From a virus, in IMG/VR virus record IMGVR_UViG_3300005663_000029, positions 110,886 to 174,885 of that record: a stretch of DNA of 64,000 nucleotides. One strand, given 5' to 3'. Under the pieces are notes generated by a model. The model searched no databases and had not been told where the DNA came from. It saw only the letters and a program-made list of their open reading frames with translations. The translations under genes were made by a program, and so were the position numbers. Each line of letters begins with the position of its first letter. The stretch's first letter is position 1. Of the stretch, positions 1-11,000 are shown in pieces.

Positions 1-583
1 ATGTCACCTCTCCCAGACACTTAGCCAACATCACAGGATCGCTAGAGTGAGGACTTAGTCCTATAGATACAATTCTCTGATAAGGGCTTATGTGTCTAAA
101 CTGAGACCAGGAAGCATCTGTCATTATAGAATCATTACAAAAATAGTAGTAGAACATTTTAATATCTTCTATCGTCACATCGAAGTCTCTACCCACCAAA
201 CTATCTCTAAACATATGAAAAATATTCGGTGATCTAAGACGTCTGTAGTAGAACATGTAAGACGTAAAAGCTCTCCAAAAGTCCCAGTCAGAAGCTAGTG
301 ATGCCAACTTCTTGGCAGATCTAGATGGGTAGTGTAGAGACAACACACCTAAACTCGTTAACCATTGTTTATAGGAAGGGTTTGTAACGCTCTGTAATTT
401 TTCGGATACAGGACAGCTACCTACTTGTATCTGTATTGGAGCGAAAACTTCATCAGACAACTCTGGGCAAAGATACTGCTTCAGTTGTGCATTAATATCT
501 GTTAACTGGAAGACCCCGGTAGAGATCAACCACTTAATAAAATACTCAAATGGAAGTCTATACTGTGTAGACGGTACTCTCAC
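1..583 (-). CDS. Hypothetical protein, 3' part cut by window edge
   Basis: A minus-strand frame is open without a stop from 583 to the left edge, about 194 codons. It probably starts with GTG at 583, one base after the stop of the upstream 681-residue gene, which suggests translational coupling; no strong Shine-Dalgarno site is visible. The visible N-terminal part begins MRVPSTQYRLPFEYFIKWL and is rich in aromatic residues. I see no recognisable domain or signal peptide. Its place in a run of minus-strand virion genes suggests a structural or assembly role, but that is inference from position only. The end of the gene lies outside the window. Confidence 0.6.
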   Translation of the reverse strand, partial: MRVPSTQYRLPFEYFIKWLISTGVFQLTDINAQLKQYLCPELSDEVFAPIQIQVGSCPVSEKLQSVTNPSYKQWLTSLGVLSLHYPSRSAKKLASLASDWDFWRAFTSYMFYYRRLRSPNIFHMFRDSLVGRDFDVTIEDIKMFYYYFCNDSIMTDASWSQFRHISPYQRIVSIGLSPHSSDPVMLAKCLGEVT

Positions 584-584
584 G

Positions 585-2630
585 TTAGGTCAGCAGTGTC
601 CTATTCTGCTGCTCTAATACTGAGAGGCCTTTCATTACCTCATCTATAGCTGTAATAGCTCTACGGACAGCGGACTCAGGAATAGAAGGAATACCTAACC
701 TTACCCCAATAAGTAACTCAGATAATCTAGACTGAATAACTTTTAACTGAGGTAGAGATTCAATAAAGACATTTATGTTGTCGGGATTGATAAAACTTAA
801 TGATAGTATCGCATCTACTGACGCTTCATCTGGAACTACAGCAGCCTCTTTTACCAGGTTTCTTTTTAGTTTATTGGTGAATTCATACACCGGTTGAATA
901 GCTTCTTTAATCTTAGCTACTTTGGACATAGGAGGATTAACTATTCTGACGGCACCATCAAGATATTGTGTTCTTCTAGTTCTGTCAGCAGTATCTAGAA
1001 CAGGGTTGGACATAGAAGAACTAAACCCCGCAGCTCCTAAAACCATCCTGGCAGCTTCTTTGTTAAGAAACTCTTTGTCCTTCGAATCTAGTGTGTCTAC
1101 CGGATTACCACTAAGAGTATAAGAGCCTCCAGATGACTTAATAACTACACGTCTAGAAACACCTTCTAGTGAAGCTATTTTGTCAAACTCAGCAGAATCT
1201 TTTATTAACCCCACAGGTTGGGTGCCTATAGGTAGGAACTTTAATTCTGAAGGATATAAATAAGATCCTTCTCCCGTAGCCATGAACTTTGTAACATTAG
1301 AATCAGGGATAAGAGTAACTGGATTGTCTTCGATAGTGGTACAGACGTATTTAGTAGCACCAAGGTCTCGTATAACAGTGACAATTTTAAGAGGGATTGT
1401 CACCACTGAGTCGTAGTTAGTGGCTTTATTTTCGTCTACTACAAAAACACCAAGGTCACCAGCAGCAGGAATCTTAAATAATTTCTTACTACCTCTGTCA
1501 TCTAAATATAACTTTTTCAGACTATCTCCAGCGATACTTTCTTGGTAGCTGTACTGAGAAAGGTTTGTGAATAAACACACAGGGAGTAATACGTTGTCAA
1601 AATCAACTATCCTATTGAAGTACATACCTATAGTAGACCTGCCAGATCCTGCGTCTTTAGCGACAATAATATTACTGTTATCTAATTTTTTACTCTGAGG
1701 TTTTTTAATCAAATCCTCTAACTGAGCTGGTCTAGAGGTCTTCTCTACAGAAAGTGGTGTAAGGTCTGCTTCTTTAACAAACTCTTCGTTAGTTGCAAGG
1801 ACAGCTTCTGCTTTGTTTATATTAAGAGTGATAGGGGCATAACCCTCTGCATTAGCTGTCTTTAAGATGTACGAATTAGGACGTGTTTTACGTAAAGAAA
1901 TAACGTCAGGGGAAACAGACAACACAGCAATTGCAGACGCTTCTTTTGTAAACTTAGGTTCTGCTGCAACAATAATGTCTAGTGAACCAATTGTGTCATT
2001 GTTCGTCATTGCGTGCACAATATTGTCGTCTAGCGAATTTAAAAACACATTCTTATCAGTATCTATCATAGACGCAGTAGCTTCTTTAAGCAAAGAAATA
2101 GGAGTAACGTTTGCTGAACCTTGTTTAAGGAGATTAGTTACCCCTAAACCGAACCCATACCTATCCTTCACTGCTGGCTCTAAGACATCTAGAATAGACG
2201 TATCAAAGTGACGATTCTTGGTAATCAGTTCAAAAATGCTGGGATTGAAGAGAGCTTCAGCTAAACGATCTTGAGTAAGCGGAAAGAACTTCGTACTAAT
2301 TCGTAATATATCTAGGTTAAAAAGCTTATTGTCTTTAACGATTATAGGAATGACTACATCAAAGTCCTTAGTGGTGGCTCCACTAGTGCTCTCAGTAGTA
2401 CCTGTTTTTGTTTTAACCGAGATATAACCTAACGCTGTTCCACGCTCTTCATCTTTTCGGTCCAGTACAAGTGTAGTTTGATAATCACCTAGATACGGAA
2501 CCTGTTTGTAGGCCTCTTGCAGAATCTCTTGATCCCATTTGCCTGCATAGTCACTCAGTTGAGCAGCAGCCATTTTTTCGAACTTAAGTTCGTGGTTTAA
2601 AAATAGATCCGGTCTTATTTGGGCTTCCAT
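585..2630 (-). CDS. Putative virion structural protein (681 aa)
   Basis: A long minus-strand gene starting at ATG 2630 with a GGAGATATCA leader just upstream (Shine-Dalgarno GGAG). I do not recognise the family. The protein is mostly alternating hydrophobic and polar segments typical of beta-rich structural proteins, with no membrane segment and no enzyme motif. It contains five K-E-A tripeptides (TKEAS, LKEAT, VKEAD, NKEAA, VKEAA), which recur in other putative virion proteins here and could be processing sites. It lies downstream of the gpV-like spike gene and 10 bases after a small gene, within one likely transcript. Role in the virion is inferred from context. Confidence 0.6.
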   Translation of the reverse strand: MEAQIRPDLFLNHELKFEKMAAAQLSDYAGKWDQEILQEAYKQVPYLGDYQTTLVLDRKDEERGTALGYISVKTKTGTTESTSGATTKDFDVVIPIIVKDNKLFNLDILRISTKFFPLTQDRLAEALFNPSIFELITKNRHFDTSILDVLEPAVKDRYGFGLGVTNLLKQGSANVTPISLLKEATASMIDTDKNVFLNSLDDNIVHAMTNNDTIGSLDIIVAAEPKFTKEASAIAVLSVSPDVISLRKTRPNSYILKTANAEGYAPITLNINKAEAVLATNEEFVKEADLTPLSVEKTSRPAQLEDLIKKPQSKKLDNSNIIVAKDAGSGRSTIGMYFNRIVDFDNVLLPVCLFTNLSQYSYQESIAGDSLKKLYLDDRGSKKLFKIPAAGDLGVFVVDENKATNYDSVVTIPLKIVTVIRDLGATKYVCTTIEDNPVTLIPDSNVTKFMATGEGSYLYPSELKFLPIGTQPVGLIKDSAEFDKIASLEGVSRRVVIKSSGGSYTLSGNPVDTLDSKDKEFLNKEAARMVLGAAGFSSSMSNPVLDTADRTRRTQYLDGAVRIVNPPMSKVAKIKEAIQPVYEFTNKLKRNLVKEAAVVPDEASVDAILSLSFINPDNINVFIESLPQLKVIQSRLSELLIGVRLGIPSIPESAVRRAITAIDEVMKGLSVLEQQNRTLLT

Positions 2631-2639
2631 TGATATCTC

Positions 2640-3080
2640 CTACGGAGTTGGATAGGCGAAGTATATATTAGTACATACTGCCATAGCTAATGTCTCAAGT
2701 CCAACACCAAATGCAGCCTCTGGCATTGAAGCTACGTAAGCAGTTTTAAACGTGGTTATCATTTTTTCTGCTAGTGGGTGTATTGGCGGTCCTGGATTCG
2801 GTGGAGCTGTTGGTAGGTATATTCCTTGACTCTCTGTAAATGTTGCTTCAAAGGCTGCGTCTAAAGCTATACCGGCCTTTGTGGTCTGCATTGTAGCCGG
2901 AAGAGCAGCTAAAAGCGCGAATCCTTTTGCTTGTAATGGTACAGCAGCTACTAGTATTGCGTCCATAGCAGATAGAGCAGCCATAGATTCAGTTACAACG
3001 TTCGTAGGACCTGCTCCTACTACCGGAGTAGCCTTCCCCCATGCATCTATCCAATCAGGACTTCCTTGAGCTAATGGCAT
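2640..3080 (-). CDS. Hypothetical small structural protein (146 aa)
   Basis: A minus-strand gene whose ATG at 3080 shares its A with the TAA stop of the spike gene (TAATG overlap), so the two are probably translationally coupled. The protein is rich in Ala, Pro and Thr, with a Pro-rich centre (PTAPPNPGPPIHP) flanked by amphipathic helices. I do not recognise it. Because it directly follows the gpV-like spike it could be a spike partner, chaperone or tip protein, but it lacks the repeated histidine and glycine pattern expected for a PAAR tip. Function left open. Confidence 0.6.
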   Translation of the reverse strand: MPLAQGSPDWIDAWGKATPVVGAGPTNVVTESMAALSAMDAILVAAVPLQAKGFALLAALPATMQTTKAGIALDAAFEATFTESQGIYLPTAPPNPGPPIHPLAEKMITTFKTAYVASMPEAAFGVGLETLAMAVCTNIYFAYPTP

Positions 3081-4078
3081 TATTCGATCAACACTTTCAG
3101 GGAAGCTATAGTGCTTACTTGTCCTAGAATAGTAGTCAGCTCAGTAATAATTGCTGGATTAGTGACTACCGGAGCACCCATATTGCCGAGCGTAGATATC
3201 TCTGAATTGTTTATAAAGGCGTTTAAGAAGCTAGTAAGTAGTTGAATAACGGCATCACCTTTAGCGGCCGGAGATGAGGCAGCTATTGATCCGAATTTTA
3301 TAACAGGGGCTGTGATTGTCTTACCTGTAAGCCAGGTCTCAGAACTTTCTAACCCTTTCATCTCGCAGTTACCTACAGCGTCTATTCTCATCGTAAATAG
3401 ACCTTCGCCAATAGAAAGTAATCCGTGAATATCTGCAGGAGCTGTTACACCTGTCATAGGTAGCTCATCTAATAAGCCTGTAAGATCTCCAAGAGCAAAC
3501 TTTATTGTAGGCGGTAATTCTGCTTGTGTCTTAGCTCTTAGTTCGAATGCTGTTTTATTTAAAAGTGTTTTGTTAACTACCCAAGTCATAGTTCCTCCAG
3601 CACTAAATAATTGGAAGTTTTCACAGTAGTCTTTAATGAAGTTGTTAATAGGTATAAACATCCTCTGGCAGATAGGTGTAGACATTATCTGAGTCACACC
3701 ACCTTTTCGTACTATAACACCGTTACCATCCTCAGAAATCATAACTTGATCTCCTGGATTGAGTTTTTTACTTCTACCACCTCGATAAAAATCGGTACTC
3801 TGAGGCATTATAAATGTCAAAAAGAAAGGGTCTGTGTTGTCGGAGGGTATTACGACATATCCGCGAGAACCTACTTCTGGGATACAATAAGTTCCTTGCC
3901 CTTGATTTATGTTGACATAAGGAGATGCCCACGGAAGACTGAAGAAGGATCTATTACCGATGTCCCCTACAGCTGTAAGTGTGTACTTATCAAGATCCAC
4001 ATTACTGACTCTACAGTAAATAATCTCCGGCATCCTGTAATCTGAAACAGGAAACCAAGGTTTTGATTGGCGTCTCAT
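3080..4078 (-). CDS. gpV/gp5-like baseplate spike protein with OB fold
   Basis: Residues about 15-110 look like the N-terminal OB-fold of phage baseplate assembly protein V / T4 gp5: beta strands ending in VDLDKYTLTAV, then LPW, then a G-x-G-x-Y-x-I-P-E-V-G turn (GQGTYCIPEVGSRGYVVIP), the usual signature of that fold. The middle (residues about 200-270) has short repeated beta strands that could form the trimeric spike shaft; the C-terminus is helical. There is no lysozyme domain as in T4 gp5. It would sit at the central tail tip and pierce the cell envelope. Length (332) fits gpV-like spikes with a shaft. First gene of a minus-strand group, divergent from the plus-strand gene at 4164. Confidence 0.65.
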   Translation of the reverse strand: MRRQSKPWFPVSDYRMPEIIYCRVSNVDLDKYTLTAVGDIGNRSFFSLPWASPYVNINQGQGTYCIPEVGSRGYVVIPSDNTDPFFLTFIMPQSTDFYRGGRSKKLNPGDQVMISEDGNGVIVRKGGVTQIMSTPICQRMFIPINNFIKDYCENFQLFSAGGTMTWVVNKTLLNKTAFELRAKTQAELPPTIKFALGDLTGLLDELPMTGVTAPADIHGLLSIGEGLFTMRIDAVGNCEMKGLESSETWLTGKTITAPVIKFGSIAASSPAAKGDAVIQLLTSFLNAFINNSEISTLGNMGAPVVTNPAIITELTTILGQVSTIASLKVLIE

Positions 4079-4095
4079 CGCTAAAATTCCGTCCT

Positions 4096-4110
4096 AAAAA
4101 TTGTTATAAG
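4096..4110 (+). promoter_or_regulatory. Candidate phage promoter element (TATAAG type)
   Basis: The sequence AAAAATTGTTATAAG ends at 4110, 53 bases before the ATG of the plus-strand gene at 4164. The same [C/T]ATAAG core is found upstream of the other three plus-strand transcription units (11414, 15652, 42438). No TTGACA-like -35 box is visible at the usual spacing. It is read as a -10-like element; strand and function are inferred from the repeated position. Confidence 0.4.
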
Positions 4111-4163
4111 AACTATGAAGGCAATTAGCCTGAAACTCTAACACTCTCCTAGGAGGATAGCTC

Positions 4164-4943
4164 ATGTCAACAGACATAAAAAACCAATTAGAAGCGGCCG
4201 GATTTGAAAAAAGCGAAGTAACCGAATTTGTGAAAGAAAGGTCTGTGTGGATCAGAAACAACGGACACAAAAATGCGTCGTGGCTGGTAGAAAACCTGAA
4301 AAGGTATTTAATCAACCTCGGTAGATTTAAGGCCCCTGTGGAATTTATTACATACTCTGACTTTCTAGACATCGAACAAGGGGTCCAGGTCTTTAGAGAT
4401 TTTAGAGGCCACGGTCTTAGATGTACCATCTTCCTACCGCCAATGCCCCACATGGGTATAGATGTGGAGGTGCAAGCCAGAATTCCTGACGACAGGGCGC
4501 ACATTGAATTCAATAACAATGTAGATAGGGACTGGCACGCTGAGACAAAGATGCTGGTTATCGCTGGTATACTTGAAGTCGCCATCGGTGCCTCAAAAGC
4601 ATCAGAGGATCTCTCAAAAGGCAAACCAATAGATACCAGCCGACGTATGATTGATATCTTGATGCCTGGTCGCAGCCTTCTACCAGAAGAAGCTTCTGGA
4701 GAAGTAGAGCTAGTCCAAGTAGCAGGTCTGACAGTATCAACGGACAAAACAACCGGTAAAGTGGTGTCGGTTAAAGAAACCAAAACCGTTGAAACTAAAA
4801 AGAAAGCCCCGGCCAAGAAAGCAGCTAAAAAGACTGCGAAGAAACCTGTAGCTAAAGCAAAAACCTCAACCAAGAAAACGAAGAAGAAACCGACCACCAA
4901 TAAAAAAGCAGCTCCTAAAAAGACGATGGCGAAAGCCTCGTAG
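4164..4943 (+). CDS. Unknown protein with histone H1-like Lys/Ala-rich tail
   Basis: A 259-residue plus-strand gene with a strong Shine-Dalgarno site (AGGAGG) 8 bases before ATG. Residues 1-200 form a mixed alpha/beta domain I do not recognise. From residue about 203 to the end the chain is almost only Lys, Ala, Pro and Thr, with repeated KKAPAKK/AKK blocks like the C-terminal tail of histone H1 and bacterial H1-like proteins. Such tails bind DNA or RNA non-specifically, so a DNA-compacting or nucleoid-binding role is plausible. It stands alone between minus-strand genes with its own promoter-like element and terminator, suggesting separate and perhaps strong expression. A long reverse-strand reading frame here is an artefact of the AAG/GCT-rich tail. 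Confidence 0.75.
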   Translation: MSTDIKNQLEAAGFEKSEVTEFVKERSVWIRNNGHKNASWLVENLKRYLINLGRFKAPVEFITYSDFLDIEQGVQVFRDFRGHGLRCTIFLPPMPHMGIDVEVQARIPDDRAHIEFNNNVDRDWHAETKMLVIAGILEVAIGASKASEDLSKGKPIDTSRRMIDILMPGRSLLPEEASGEVELVQVAGLTVSTDKTTGKVVSVKETKTVETKKKAPAKKAAKKTAKKPVAKAKTSTKKTKKKPTTNKKAAPKKTMAKAS

Positions 4944-4963
4944 GAGTCTCCTAGTAAGAGTGG

Positions 4964-4999
4964 GAGGGTGTGGGGGCTTAATGTCCCCACCCCTCTTTT
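4964..4999 (+). terminator. Rho-independent terminator after the Lys-rich gene
   Basis: A GC-rich stem (left arm 4964-4975, right arm 4985-4995, sequence GAGGGTGTGGGG pairing with CCCCACCCCTC with one bulge) is followed by TTTT on the plus strand. It lies 20 bases after the stop of the plus-strand gene. There is no T-run on the other strand, so it should not stop the RNA polymerase gene transcript. Confidence 0.75.
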
Positions 5000-5001
5000 A
5001 G

Positions 5002-8000
5002 CTAGTACGCCCAAGGTTTATCTTCCGGTGGTTTACCTATCTCAGCTCCGTAAGCTAAAGCCGGTATAGGGTTAGAGCTGTGTACATCAGAAATCCAACC
5101 TTGACCTGCTGCTTCGAGCACAGTCTCTTTTAAACGGTTGAAGTTCATTCTGGCCATCCAGTCTTCACTAACAGCTAACGGGGCCATCTCAACCCCTTTG
5201 AGATTAATTTCAGAAATTATAGGATCTGCAGCTACCTTAACAGTTTGTATACCATGCCTCTTAAGTTTTTGTATGTCGTCTTCATTAAGACGTTTACCTC
5301 TACTCAAACCAGCAACTGGTTCTAGTAAAGTAGAATTGAAAGCATCTACCGGAGCTACAGTTCTAATCCTGCCTGTGCGATTAAAATTCTCTACCAAAGT
5401 CGTCGGTACAATATCTCCGGGAACCACAACCTCATTACCTCCAGGGTCTCTGACCTGAGAGATATTCGTAATACCTCTAGTCATAATCTCGGCATGTCTA
5501 CGATTAATAGGCCCCTCTGTCTTGTAGGAATCGTACAGTGAACCAGCTATATAATTCTGGGTAGCGTCGATACCTTTTAATTCTAACAACTCTCTTGGGT
5601 TTATAACCCCACCACTGATAGGTGACCCTTTTTTAACTGTCTGACCTTTTTTTATTCTCAAACCTCTGTCTTGAGGGATGTAATGAGCTATACCTCCTAA
5701 ACTTACATTCCACCCACCGGCCGGAGCTTTGTTGATACTTTCAATAGATCCGTCAGAACCAGCTAAAGTAGCAGATCCCGGTACTGTTTTTGGTAGGCGT
5801 ACTAATTGAGACACCCGGTCAAAGGTATTTAATACATTACTCTTAGCAGATACAGTACCTCCTGTATGGAAGGCTCTCATTATTAACTGAGTTGATGGTT
5901 CCCCTAAAGATTGTGAAGCTATGGCTCCAACATTAGTGCCTATCTCAGGGAACGCTCCAGTCTCATTTTTTCCATAACATTTTTGGCATACGCCGTTTAT
6001 AGATTCGCAACGCATAGGTGATCGAACAACTATCTTAGGTATTCTATTATTAATCAGACGGGTAATAACTTCTGGAGTTATAACAGTCCCACGCCTGACT
6101 GAGATGGAGCCTACTTTAACTCCATTAGCTAGTACCCGACCTATGATCTCAGGATCTTCGGTCTCTAAAGAAATACCCCTTTTAGTACCACAATCAGCCT
6201 CAGATATTACCATACCTATCGTTGTGTTCATCAACTGTTTTGTTAAATATCCAGGATTACGCACCTCAATAGTTTTCTGTATCATAGTCTTACGTGCAGC
6301 AGACATAGAATTCCAGTAACTACCTAAATCCAGTCCTTCAGAGTAGGATTTTGTTACTGGAACTGGTAGAGGTTTATCATCTGGTCCAGTTACAACACCA
6401 GGAGCACTGATCATAGATCTTACTTGAGCGGGCTTATTTACAGCACCAGATAATAATAAAGCACCTATCCCGGAGTCAGAACTTTTAAAGTGATCGATCA
6501 TCTTTTTGTCTAACGTTTTAACTACCTCCATAAATACAGCAGCCTTCTTTTCATTACGCTCATCTTTAGATAAAGACTTATCTTTGTCGATCTTGGCAGC
6601 TTCTTTCTCAGCAGCTTTAAACAGTCTATCTCTTGTGCTTTTGTTAATAGGTTTAAAATCGGCTAACTTAAATGAGTACCCAGTAGCCTTCTCATTACCT
6701 AGGTTCTTTATCTTATTGACTATTACCCCGAACCTTCCTGGATCTCGTTTTGCAGCTATGTTTAAGAATTCAGTGAGCACGTTCCTATCGAAAGTCTTCT
6801 TCACAACCCTTAACATTTCTTTAGTCTGCATACCTTTAGGTAACATTCCTCTTATTATCTCTTTACCGATAGTTGTCTTTCTACCTTTAAGGGTAACAAC
6901 ATCGTCTATTTTAAGACGGCGTTGTTTAAAGGCTGTCATAATATCTTTTTGGGATGTGAAAGACAGACCTGTCTTCTTACCTTCTTTAGTAAGTAGGAAC
7001 AAACCTAACTGTGCTTCTTGTGTCGGTTTGTACATCAACTTACCGTGAGCTGCAGAAAACAGGTTATTAGAAGGCTTTAATCTATGTGCTTCTGCAACCG
7101 CATCTTTAGAAATAGGTAAGAATATAGGCATTTTATCACCATCGAAGTCAGCGTTATAGCTACTAGTTACAAGAGGGTTAATCTTGATAGCACGGCCAGC
7201 AGTAATGATAGGATCAAACGCTTGTACGTTATATTTGTGTAAAGCAGGATCTCGCTTAGCCAGTACTGGCCTATCTTTCATCACTCTACTTAACGCTGTA
7301 CGTGCCAACTTACTCTTCTTCGAGACTTCCTCTCTAGCTCTAAGAGGGGCCATAAAAAGAGTTTTAGTCAGATCTTTAATGATAAATGGTTTGTATAGTT
7401 CCCAAGCAAGGTTCTCAGGTATACCTATCTCATCTAAACCTAACCTTGGTTCTGGAACAATAGTTGTTCGAGCTGTAAAATCTTGTCGACGCTTCAGTAC
7501 CTTGTTCTGGAAGAAACCTTCTTTAGCAGACACACGTTGTTCTGCACCAGATTTACTGGCACCTAGTATTTCCATGATACCTTTTGGTCTACGACCTTTG
7601 CCACCAATACTTATATGACCTCCTATACCTGTAAATGCTTGTAGAGCATCGTATATTTCAGTACGTAGCTTATTTAAATCCTCATCAGGTAATCCTACCT
7701 TCTTAGCCTCTTTGAATTTGTCAGCCAGTAAAAACACTCCTTTGTAAATACCATTGAGACCTCGATCTCGTATGTTACCTTCTTCAGTAATGGTCAACGG
7801 TCTAAAAGCTGGAGGTAATACAGGTAGAGATTTTTTAACGTAAGCCTCTTCTGGTCTGATACCTAACTCTTTCAAAGACTTCAAGTATCGAATACGACGA
7901 TGAACTTTGGATGTCGTGGCTGCTTTAGACTTTCTAGCTTTCTCTATAGCTTCTTTAAGCTCTTTATCTACATCTACCTTTTTCAGCATATCGTAGAAGA

Positions 8001-11000
8001 GATCTCCTCCAGTTTTGCCTTTAACTACAGTCTTACCATTCTTAATATCCTCGAACTCCTTCTCAGATATATCTAGAATATACTTCAGTGGTTTCTCAAA
8101 TACAGGATTAGCGAACCTCTCTCCGAGATCTATATGAGTCCATTTGGTTCCTTCAAGGCCTCCAGTCAGCTCTTCATCAAACAGGCCATTTCTAATAGGC
8201 TTCAAGCTCTTTCCTTTAACCATTTGTCCGGCGTCTTTGAGTTCACCGCTACTCATATCTAGTATCTGCTTCTCTGTGAAAGGGATTAACTGAAATTTAG
8301 TACCTTTCTTTTCTACATTTACTCCGAGAGCGTTTAGATACCCGGTAAACTTGTCAAACACAAATGCTGGTTTAGTTTTAGGAAGTGGAGCGCCTTCAAC
8401 TAAAGCGTACCAAACATCATCGTTTCGCTCTGTTTTATAGTTATAGGCATCAAACAAGTTAGCTTTAGCTCCATGAGCCAGCATCGCGTAGTTGCCCAGT
8501 TCTCCTAACCTACTAGCACTAGCTTTACCTCCACGAGCTGGTGCTCTTGATGTACTCTCATAAGGGCCTGTAGAGCGAGTAGAAGTACCCTTATCTATCT
8601 GGTGGATAAGCTTAAGCATATACTGCTTACCTACCATTACTTTACCTATTGAACGTCCGGTCTTTGGATCTAAGACGTCTTCAGTGTCAGATAGTTTATG
8701 TTTCTTAAGTTCTTTAATTAAATGGTCAACAGCATTCTTGCCATCAAAGTTAACCATTTTTAGAGGCTTTCCAATCTTATCAGCAATCTTACCTGCCATA
8801 GTCTCTAAGACCTGGCCAGGGTTAATACGTCCAGGTACACCTGTAGGGTTCAATAATACTTCTAAAGGTTTTCCACTCTTAGTTGTAGGCATCTCATTTT
8901 GAGGTACTATCATTGTGACAATACCTTTGTTTCCGTGTCTGCCGATCAGTTTATCTCCTACAATCATAGGCTCTTGTGTTTTTACATAGACAACTACATC
9001 TTTACCAGATACCGATACATCAGTGACAGTTCCCGGAAATCTCTTATCCCACATAATACTCTTACTAGTACTATAAGCAGAAATCAGAGAGCTTTTAAAC
9101 TTACGCATCATTACTTGCTCTTTAGTAAGCTCCACTTTATTGAGGACCGCTACAAGATAATCTTCCTCATAAACAGTCGACCCTTTCTTTACAACACCTC
9201 TAGAGTCTAGTTTCTCTAAGTTTTTTACTGAAAGTATATTAGGACTGTGTGCAGTAAACTTCCTAAGACTTAATTCAGTATTTGGACCCACAGTAACTAA
9301 GAATTTATAAAGGTGCTCAGAGGTCAGCTTCTCAGCAGCTTTTTCCGATATAACTATACCATCTTCATAGTTGTATCCTTTGAACGGCATGTAGCCTACA
9401 TCCAAATTTACTCCTAATGACAACACACCATTTTTAGTAAAGTTAGAGTCAGCCAATAACTGTCCTTTTGTAACCGTGTCCCCAGCCCTTACAACTGGTG
9501 TGGCGTGTAACATCTGTTTACTATTGAGCGGGAAATTATTGTAGTAAGGTACTTTTATACTCTTACCATTGTCCCCTCGAACATAGATGTCTGTTTCAGT
9601 TACCCTTGTTACTTTGCCGTCAATAGGGGATATGTGAGCACTGGTTCGTCCTACAGCTCTTTCAAAAGTATGTTCTGATTTGTCTGACGCTCTTACCTGA
9701 ACTAAAGGTTCTTCTCTGTGTACTAAACTGACAGCTTGCTCTATCTGTTTAGAAGCCATGAAGGCTCTAGCACCTGAGTTGTTACTCAGAAATGGTATCA
9801 TGTTTGTAGTGACATCAAAAAGCACGGACGGGCTTGGTATAACATAATCAACCGTAGTAGCTGGGACTTTTTGTATCTCACCATCTTTAGAGACTACTTT
9901 TACTATTTTTTCTTTAGGAGTATATGTCCCATCAGACTCTTTAATGTATTGATCAGCAAAAGCTACTACGGAATGAATGGACTCCAGAGGGGACACCTTC
10001 ACAAGTTTTTTGCGTTTAATAGAGTAAAAAGTTGTACGTAGCTCATTACCTTTTTTACTAGCACCGATAGGTAGGTTCAATGTTATACCGGTCTTATCTC
10101 CTTCTGGTGTATGGATAGGGTCTAGGAATCCTAAGTGAGAAGGATTAACCTGACGCAGATTCGGTCGTATTTTATTGGGATCAGTAATACCTCCTCCTTC
10201 TCCCATAATGGTGGTTTTTAATTGGCCGCTAATCATCTCAAGAGGGTTAACCTGCTCCGGCTTGTCCGACAACTGTGTACTAGTAAAGAAACTTCTTACA
10301 GGTTCGGTAAAATAGGAAGACGAGACTATATCCCTAATAGCAACTTTGTCATTAAGGTTATTCTTGATCTTGCGATGGATCGTCTTCACCTTTGCCTCGA
10401 TATGTTCCGAGATAAAATCGTCTATGTCAGCAAAGTCTTTGAAGGCCAGTGAATCTGTGTCATCCGGTTTGGCTTCTCCTTTTGACAACTTAATCAGCTT
10501 AGATGAAGTAAGCAGAAGAGCTTCTCCATCTAGCTTAGATACAGCCTTACCGAGAGTTATTTTTGTAGAGTCTTCCCTAAGCTTAGTACCTTTAAATGAG
10601 TCTAATAAAAGACTCTTTACTGCATCTTGGTCAGTAGATTTCTCACCAGTAAGTTTTGCGTATAGCTTGTTTAGATTTCGTTCTTCTTTACCAGAACTAA
10701 AGGTTCGATTAGTTTCTAGTAATTCCTTACCCCAATATCTTTGCATCTGGGCATCACCGATACCCATCATTTTGAGTATAGGGTACAGGAGTATTGAAGT
10801 ACCTGTAGAAGTCTCAGGCAAGAAGTAAAAGATTCCGTTGGCCTGATCTAGTTTTACATGTGAACTTCCTCCCCATCCTTTAAGCCCGATTACCATGTTT
10901 ACCTTAGCTATAACTTCGCCCTTACCACTGATTGTGGAGTACACACCAGACTTAAGCCTGAACTGCCCTTTAGGTTGATACTCTGTTCCTCCAACAATAA

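Noticed and set aside
4094-5014. A 306-residue minus-strand reading frame with a hydrophobic stretch
   Set aside because: It is the reverse of the Lys/Ala codon-rich gene at 4164-4943, which has a ribosome site, promoter element and terminator; the reverse frame has no ribosome site and its hydrophobic part mirrors AAG/GCT codons.
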